From NCBI GenBank assembly GCA_902489795.1, contig CABUBU010000031.1:1-16354 (forward strand): DNA of 16,354 bases. The letters run 5' to 3'. Of the stretch, positions 14,593 to 16,354 are shown in pieces. The position numbers were made by a program, and so were the translations under genes. How positions within the stretch are numbered: position 1 is the stretch's first letter; the number at the start of each line of letters is the position of its first letter. The notes below the pieces were generated by a model. That model ran no database searches, was not told the DNA's origin, and worked only from the letters and a program-made list of their open reading frames with translations. This stretch comes from an uncultured Azospirillum sp. (GTDB lineage: Bacteria; Pseudomonadota; Alphaproteobacteria; RF32; CAG-239).

Positions 14593-15332
14593 TAATAGCT
14601 GACATAAATTTCGGCGCGGCGGTTAAGACGTTCGCCTTCCGGCATCACTTCCTGATAAAGCGGCATGCTGTCGGACAAAGCTTCCACCGCTACCGACTTT
14701 TTCGGCGCGCCGGCCCTGATCAGAGCCGCGGCAACGCTTTCCGCCCTTTTCAGGGAAATGTTGAAATTGATCCGTTTATGGGTGGCAACGTCGGTGTCAC
14801 GGGTGCGGCTGGAAGCAAAGCCGTAAACGGTGATATGGGCGTTTTTCTCTTTTGCCAGCCGGGCAATTTTGCGGATTTCGCCGTTATATTCCGGCGCCAC
14901 CGTTGAACTGCCGTCGGCAAACAGGACGGTGGCCGCCTGATAAGCTACCGAAGGTTCGTTCTTAACCGGAGCGGCTTCCTTTTTCTTTTCCGTGTTTGCC
15001 CGTTTGGCTTTTTCCGCCTTGGCATAAGTGATTATTTTTTTGAATTCCCTGTCCTTGTCGATTTTGGCTTCTTTGCGCGCGTCTTCGCGGATAATCGGCC
15101 TGGTCGGCGCCGGTATCGCCTTTTCTTCTTCATAACAGGCGTTCAGGCTGTCGGAACCGAGGATCGTCGTTTCCGTCAGCTGCTTGTGGATCGGCCGGTA
15201 GGTCGAAACAGCCGGCCGGTCCGCTTCCGCAGACGCACGGACGACGGTCTCCCGCTCGGCGACACAGGCCGAAAGCCCGGCCGACAAAAGCAGAACGGTT
15301 GCAAATTTCGTATATTTTACCCCAGACATCAT
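14592..15332 (-). CDS. OmpA-like (Pal-type) lipoprotein
   Basis: This is a predicted outer-membrane lipoprotein. A 20-residue signal ends in lipobox LSAC with Cys23, and the +2 residue (Val) is compatible with outer-membrane sorting. A charged, helix-prone linker (about 85-125, rich in Lys/Glu/Ala) leads to an OmpA C-terminal domain (about 131-246): ATVLFADGSSTVAPE, ISLKRAESVAAALIRAG at 192-208 and NRRAEIYV at 237-244. Such domains bind peptidoglycan. The usual GHTD motif reads GFASSRT here, so the ligand-binding Asp seems displaced or lost, while the Arg in LKRAESV is kept. The start is ATG 15332 or 15329; the in-frame TTG at 15365 would bury the signal peptide. It is first in the recJ/DUF502 cluster. 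Confidence 0.88.
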   Translation of the reverse strand: MMSGVKYTKFATVLLLSAGLSACVAERETVVRASAEADRPAVSTYRPIHKQLTETTILGSDSLNACYEEEKAIPAPTRPIIREDARKEAKIDKDREFKKIITYAKAEKAKRANTEKKKEAAPVKNEPSVAYQAATVLFADGSSTVAPEYNGEIRKIARLAKEKNAHITVYGFASSRTRDTDVATHKRINFNISLKRAESVAAALIRAGAPKKSVAVEALSDSMPLYQEVMPEGERLNRRAEIYVSY

Positions 15333-15442
15333 TCTTTTTTCAAACCCCAGTTTAAATATTGCCAATCATAATGATTTTTAACGTAAGAATCCAGATAGCA
15401 CAAGGAGAAAAATCGGAAAATGCAAACTTTTTAAAAATCAGT

Positions 15443-15469
15443 TTGTCTTTTTCAAAATATTGTTATACA
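15443..15469 (+). promoter_or_regulatory. Candidate promoter of the DUF192 lipoprotein gene
   Basis: TTGTCT (15443-15448) and TATACA (15464-15469) are separated by 15 bases (16 if the -35 is read as TTTGTC). They lie about 35 bp before the start codon in the AT-rich divergent spacer. The match is fair and the spacing short. Confidence 0.4.
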
Positions 15470-15503
15470 CTTTTTAAAGTAGTTGAAAACGGAGGAACAA
15501 ACA

Positions 15504-16196
15504 ATGTCAAAAATATTAAAACTTTTTATGATGCTTCTGCTCACGGCCGCCTGCTCTCCAAAGGACAACCGGGAGGAGCTGACCATTACCGATTCTGACG
15601 GCAACAAAAACGTTTACAAAGTGGAACTGGCGCAGACGAAAGAAGAACTGTCCACCGGACTGATGAACCGAACCGCGCTGGACGCCGATTCCGGCATGGT
15701 CTTTGACTTGTCCGATTTCAACAACGTTCCTACGGCCATGTGGATGAAAGATACCAAAATTGCGCTCGACATGCTGTTCATTGACCGGGACGGCATGATC
15801 TACTGGATTTTTGAAAATGCCGAGCCGGATTCCGTTAAAATGATCGTTGCCCCCTACCCGGCAACCGCGGTGCTGGAAATCAACGCCGGCGACGTCAAAG
15901 CCAAAGGAATTGAAATCGGCGACATGGTGGAATACAAACTGTTCCCGGTCGAAAAAGCCGCCGCAACAGACGCGAACAAGGTTGTTGACGAAGAACAAGA
16001 CGAAGACAAAACGCCGGTCGAAACGGTCGTAGAAGAAGACAAGGCGGAAATTGAAGAAACCGCTGCCGAGGACGAAAAGACCGCTGCGGAAAACGCTGCT
16101 CCGAGCGAGGAAAAACAGGTCGAAGCAACCGAAGAAAAAGCTGAAGAAGCCGTTGACGCTCAAACGTCTGAAGAGGAAGCGCCGGCCGAAAAATAA
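15504..16196 (+). CDS. DUF192 lipoprotein with acidic C-terminal tail
   Basis: The DUF192 family comprises small, mostly secreted bacterial and archaeal proteins without a settled function. The 230-residue protein has a short signal peptide ending at Cys17 (LLTAAC), predicting a lipoprotein. The DUF192 domain follows at about 25-147: ELSTGLMNRTALDADSGMVF at 48-67, AMWMKDTKIALDMLFIDRDG at 78-97, and AVLEINAGDVKAKGIEIGD at 122-140. Residues 151-230 are a low-complexity tail of Glu, Ala, Lys, Asp and Thr, strongly acidic and not part of the family. ATG 15504 is chosen because GGAGG (15491-15495) lies 8 bases upstream; an in-frame TTG at 15483 precedes that site. A terminator follows. Confidence 0.9.
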   Translation: MSKILKLFMMLLLTAACSPKDNREELTITDSDGNKNVYKVELAQTKEELSTGLMNRTALDADSGMVFDLSDFNNVPTAMWMKDTKIALDMLFIDRDGMIYWIFENAEPDSVKMIVAPYPATAVLEINAGDVKAKGIEIGDMVEYKLFPVEKAAATDANKVVDEEQDEDKTPVETVVEEDKAEIEETAAEDEKTAAENAAPSEEKQVEATEEKAEEAVDAQTSEEEAPAEK

Positions 16197-16219
16197 AATC
16201 AATTCTGTTTTTCAGAGTT

Positions 16220-16252
16220 TTCCCCGAGAACCTTCGTTTTCGGGGAATTTTT
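16220..16252 (+). terminator. Intrinsic terminator of the DUF192 gene
   Basis: TTCCCCGA (16220-16227) pairs perfectly with TCGGGGAA (16240-16247) over a 12-nt loop, followed by five T. It begins 24 bp after the stop. The remaining 100 bases of the window show no recognisable gene. Confidence 0.85.
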
Positions 16253-16354
16253 GTAACAAGAAAACTAGCGTCTAGGCCGTTAGTTCCAAAGAGCTTACAG
16301 CTTTACAGATAAAAAACTCCTTTGCTAAAATGAGTTAGACGGTCTGGCAAGAGT

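Noticed and set aside
15333..15365. TTG start for the OmpA-like lipoprotein at 15365
   Set aside because: It adds a charged segment before the signal peptide. The ATG pair at 15332/15329 gives a normal lipoprotein signal.

Overview
The window looks like chromosomal sequence from an alphaproteobacterium of medium GC content. The evidence is the recO-parC pair, alphaproteobacterial-type RecO, ParC and S4 proteins, and a YejE/YejF pair with full-length similarity to the enterobacterial proteins. No plasmid, phage or transposase gene is visible. A host-associated or uncultured lineage would fit the long repeat-bearing gaps, but that is inference.

Layout. (1) 69-3028, plus strand: recO and parC, 8 bp apart and probably co-transcribed, with an intrinsic terminator at 3180-3211. 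(2) 3029-5576: about 2.5 kb with no credible protein gene. It holds three copies (A, B, C) of a hairpin-forming repeat of roughly 100-118 bp and one copy (D1) of a second repeat of roughly 140 bp, plus isolated hairpins. (3) 5577-10250, minus strand: a polytopic membrane protein with a degenerate sulfatase-like periplasmic domain, then yejE and yejF. Each gene overlaps the next, so translation is probably coupled. (4) 10378-10989, minus strand: rpsD with its own terminator and a structured leader. (5) 10990-11420: the rpsD leader, a second copy (D2) of the 140-bp repeat fused to a partial copy of the first family, and a terminator. (6) 11421-15332, minus strand: OmpA-like lipoprotein, recJ, a DUF502 membrane protein and an unrecognised 187-aa protein. 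The first three are tightly packed. (7) 15504-16196, plus strand: a DUF192 lipoprotein with a long acidic tail, divergent from the OmpA lipoprotein and followed by a terminator.

Functional themes. RecO and RecJ belong to RecF-pathway recombination and ParC decatenates chromosomes. YejE/YejF are the inner-membrane permease and double ATPase of a peptide (microcin C type) importer whose YejA and YejB partners are not in the window. The OmpA-like and DUF192 lipoproteins and the sulfatase-like protein are envelope proteins.

The least ordinary content is the pair of repeat families confined to intergenic DNA. They have conserved stems, partly compensatory changes and, in family 2, a conserved 12-codon mini-ORF. 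They resemble in kind, though not in recognised sequence, the palindromic dispersed elements known from Rickettsia and other alphaproteobacteria.
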